Shown here in pieces: positions 62,650-64,000 of a stretch of 64,000 nt of DNA. This stretch comes from Methanomassiliicoccales archaeon (GTDB lineage Archaea; Thermoplasmatota; Thermoplasmata; Methanomassiliicoccales; JACIVX01). Below the pieces are notes generated by a model that made no database searches, was not told the origin of the DNA, and saw only the letters and a list, made by a program, of their open reading frames with translations. Numbering within the stretch: position 1 is the first letter of the stretch; each line of letters starts with the position of its first letter. The stretch covers positions 86,924-150,923 of the forward strand of contig JAWCLO010000004.1 of assembly GCA_038850735.1 (NCBI GenBank). Direction: 5' to 3'. Both the position numbers and the translations under genes were made by a program.

Positions 62650-63287
62650 GATATCACCTCGTCGGTCTTGACGGGCAGAGCGAAGCCGTCGCTCAGCGTT
62701 TTCAGACTCGCGATGTGGAGATCCTCACTGCTCGTCGCTGTGGCATCGATGACAAAAAAGACGTCGTAATCACGAATGAAGGCATCGCGGGCAGTCGTTT
62801 CGCAACAAAGATGCGTCATCACCCCCGTGATCACAACTTGTGTCACGCCAAGATCTTTCAATATAGAGTCAAGGTTTGTCATTCTAAACGCACTGTACCT
62901 TGTTTTCCTTACGACAATTTCATGAGGCAGCGGCTTCAGTTCCTCGACGATCGAAGACATTTCATCTTGTTCATACAACACATCCCGCCACCACCTGCCC
63001 GCTGCGCCCGGATCCTCGAATTGAAGAAGTGCGTGCCTCGTGAAAATGATGGGGAGGAAAAGATCGCGGTATGCCCGAAGCAATCTTCGAATATTGTCGA
63101 TGATCTCTACAGCATCAGGCATATATGCGTGCGAATGGGGATCGAGGAAGAACCGCTGCATGTCAATAACGAGGAGTGCCGAATTTTCTGGCTTGAAAGT
63201 AATCGCTTCCCTGCGGTAATCGCGCAGATATGGGGTGAGAATCTCAAGCCATTTGTCCGCCTTTTGATTAATGATGTTACTGGTCAC
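62628..63287 (-). CDS. Isochorismatase-family cysteine hydrolase
   Basis: A 219-residue hydrolase. The triad is Asp in LLVIDMQRFF, Lys in VVRKTRYSAF and Cys in GVMTHLCCETTARDA, with a preserved cis-peptide region. Family reactions include nicotinamide, isochorismate and ureido-group hydrolysis; the substrate cannot be named. GTG at 63287. It is the first gene of the operon and overlaps the flavoprotein gene by 22 bases. Confidence 0.88.
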   Translation of the reverse strand: MTSNIINQKADKWLEILTPYLRDYRREAITFKPENSALLVIDMQRFFLDPHSHAYMPDAVEIIDNIRRLLRAYRDLFLPIIFTRHALLQFEDPGAAGRWWRDVLYEQDEMSSIVEELKPLPHEIVVRKTRYSAFRMTNLDSILKDLGVTQVVITGVMTHLCCETTARDAFIRDYDVFFVIDATATSSEDLHIASLKTLSDGFALPVKTDEVISWLRPRT

Positions 63288-63643
63288 TCGAAATCCCCAT
63301 CCTCGCCCGGTTTCCTGGTTTTAGAGGCTGGAAACCGAGAAAAAACAGTGCCTCTTCGACAAGAATCGAAGATTGCCGTAATGAATTTTGCGTTGCAGGC
63401 AGCTCATTTACGCTTTTATTGGAGTTTGCTCCCGTAAATCGCCCGCATGAAATCTTCACGTGCCGAGACGATAATATCATGTCTTTCCATTTTTTCATAT
63501 GGACAATTATTCGATGATTCTCCAGAGTTGAAGTCGAATGCCGAAATTGTTCAACCGTGGTGAGAAATAGCCTCAATGCGGTTTCAGGTCATGTTGAAAT
63601 AGGAACACTTAGGTGAGAAAAGGGACCAATAGAGAAAAGATTT
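63288..63643. other. Intergenic region, no gene seen
   Basis: Upstream region of the hydrolase operon, about 355 bases. A minus-strand frame (63277-63576) overlaps the hydrolase start and has no SD or family resemblance, so I do not call it. Nothing else is recognised. Confidence 0.45.
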
Positions 63644-63669
63644 GCCAGAGCGAACTGGTTCGCTCTGGC
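63644..63669 (-). terminator. Hairpin terminator candidate
   Basis: A perfect 12-base inverted repeat, GCCAGAGCGAAC / GTTCGCTCTGGC with a 2-base loop, 12 bases after the stop of the minus-strand gene at 63682. On the minus strand it is followed by AAATCTTTTCTC. Archaeal termination is usually driven by U-runs, so the hairpin may instead stabilise the 3' end. Confidence 0.55.
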
Positions 63670-63681
63670 GTTCTTAATACT

Positions 63682-63900
63682 TTACCTCTTCCCCGGCGTC
63701 ACGCGCCATACCCAGTATTCGTTTCCCTGGAAAATGATTTTCTCGGGACTCGCCCGCGGATCACCTGCAGCATAATACGGTGGATGTCTGGGATTTGGCT
63801 TCGTGACCCTGAGATTGTTCTCCTTCTCTTCCTTGAATTTCTCTTTTACCACCGGCACGATTTCGTCCGGCACACCGAAGGTCAGCTCGACTTCTACCAT
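63682..63900 (-). CDS. Small conserved-looking protein, unknown
   Basis: A 72-residue protein starting MVEVELTFGVPDEIVPVVKE, acidic/basic mixed, with RHPPYY in the middle and ending EYWVWRVTPGKR. No cysteine, helix span or catalytic motif. The start is strong: GAGGTGAG directly before the ATG at 63900, with an AT-rich TATA-like tract near 63934-63944. A hairpin follows the stop. The function is unknown. Confidence 0.65.
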   Translation of the reverse strand: MVEVELTFGVPDEIVPVVKEKFKEEKENNLRVTKPNPRHPPYYAAGDPRASPEKIIFQGNEYWVWRVTPGKR

Positions 63901-64000
63901 CTCACCTCGCTCCTTGCAGTTTACTAATTGAATTATGATTTAAAGGAGAAGATAAGACCTTCGGTTCCCCCTCTTCCATCGTTAACTACCGCATTTGATG
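63901..64000. promoter_or_regulatory. Upstream region at window end
   Basis: Contains the SD (GAGGTGAG) and a TATA-like CCTTTAAATC (about 63934-63944, minus strand) of the small gene. Nothing else is recognised in the last bases. Confidence 0.35.

Noticed and set aside
63277..63576. 100-codon minus-strand frame upstream of the isochorismatase-type gene
   Set aside because: It overlaps the hydrolase start, has no SD, and the composition does not look like a protein family.
1..64000. tRNA, rRNA or CRISPR elements
   Set aside because: No T-loop consensus in a cloverleaf context, no rRNA-like GC-rich block and no regularly spaced direct repeats were seen in the intergenic regions.
1..64000. Amber (TAG) read-through as pyrrolysine, expected in Methanomassiliicoccales
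   Set aside because: No methylamine methyltransferase gene is present, and I noticed no gene whose conserved frame continues beyond a TAG stop.
1..64000. Insertion sequences or prophage
   Set aside because: No transposase or integrase motif and no terminal repeats with target duplications were recognised. The coding remnants have no identified parent.

Overview
The window reads as a chromosomal segment of a methanogenic or methane-cycle archaeon, most like Methanomassiliicoccales or another Thermoplasmata-related lineage. The basis is a complete coenzyme F430 operon (cfbA-E), an HdrA gene followed by an MvhD-HdrCB fusion, an archaeal SepF, a DUF134/DUF5320 pair, N-terminal-receiver hybrid kinases, Shine-Dalgarno (SD) motifs of the GGTGAT type, and many operon-first genes whose TATA box sits about 25 bases before the start codon (leaderless mRNAs). 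No mcr, mtt, pyl or rRNA gene lies in the window, so the lineage is inferred. I saw no tRNA, CRISPR array, insertion sequence or prophage.

Layout. 1-12.2 kb: an HD phosphohydrolase fragment, SepF, a PUA protein, a zinc-ribbon protein, two membrane proteins, a KaiC-like ATPase, a Cys-cluster protein of unknown function, then a tungsten/molybdenum block (ThiF/MoeB-like E1, two MoaD-like proteins, an aldehyde ferredoxin oxidoreductase), an ABC-2 exporter whose permease carries a pentapeptide-like loop, and a PRC-barrel protein. 12.3-17.1 kb: a large secreted BNR/CARDB protein, a cupin, two DUF5320-type genes and DUF134. 17.2-25.1 kb: a COG0523 metallochaperone and a Cys-rich winged-helix regulator diverge from hdrA and mvhD-hdrCB; a UPF0173 hydrolase and a fumarate-reductase-type flavoprotein follow.

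26.5-37.2 kb: two paralogous REC-PAS-kinase proteins enclose two SPASM radical SAM enzymes, a membrane-anchored transglutaminase-like protein and two small ORFs. 37.4-39.3 kb: a 4-oxalocrotonate tautomerase-like protein, an Fe-dependent alcohol dehydrogenase and an SCP2-like protein.

40.1-59.3 kb is the functional core: a Co/Ni ECF transporter (cbiMNQO-type); a seven-gene minus-strand tetrapyrrole operon (precorrin-2 dehydrogenase, hemA, hemB, hemL, hemC, cobA, hemD) that takes glutamyl-tRNA to sirohydrochlorin; the divergent cfbA-E-D-C-B operon that takes sirohydrochlorin plus nickel to F430; and a BtuCDF-type transporter with a SAM methyltransferase in its operon. Together these make a nearly self-contained nickel-tetrapyrrole supply island.

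59.6-64 kb: an ACR3-like transporter, an operon of isochorismatase-type hydrolase, thioredoxin-reductase-like flavoprotein and RlmN/Cfr-like radical SAM protein, and a small conserved-looking protein followed by a strong hairpin.

A recurrent oddity is translation starts: in several genes a good SD is followed at the right distance by a codon one base away from ATG (ACG, AGG, CTG, ATC) instead of a canonical start. No gene in the window has experimental support here; all functions are from sequence recognition.
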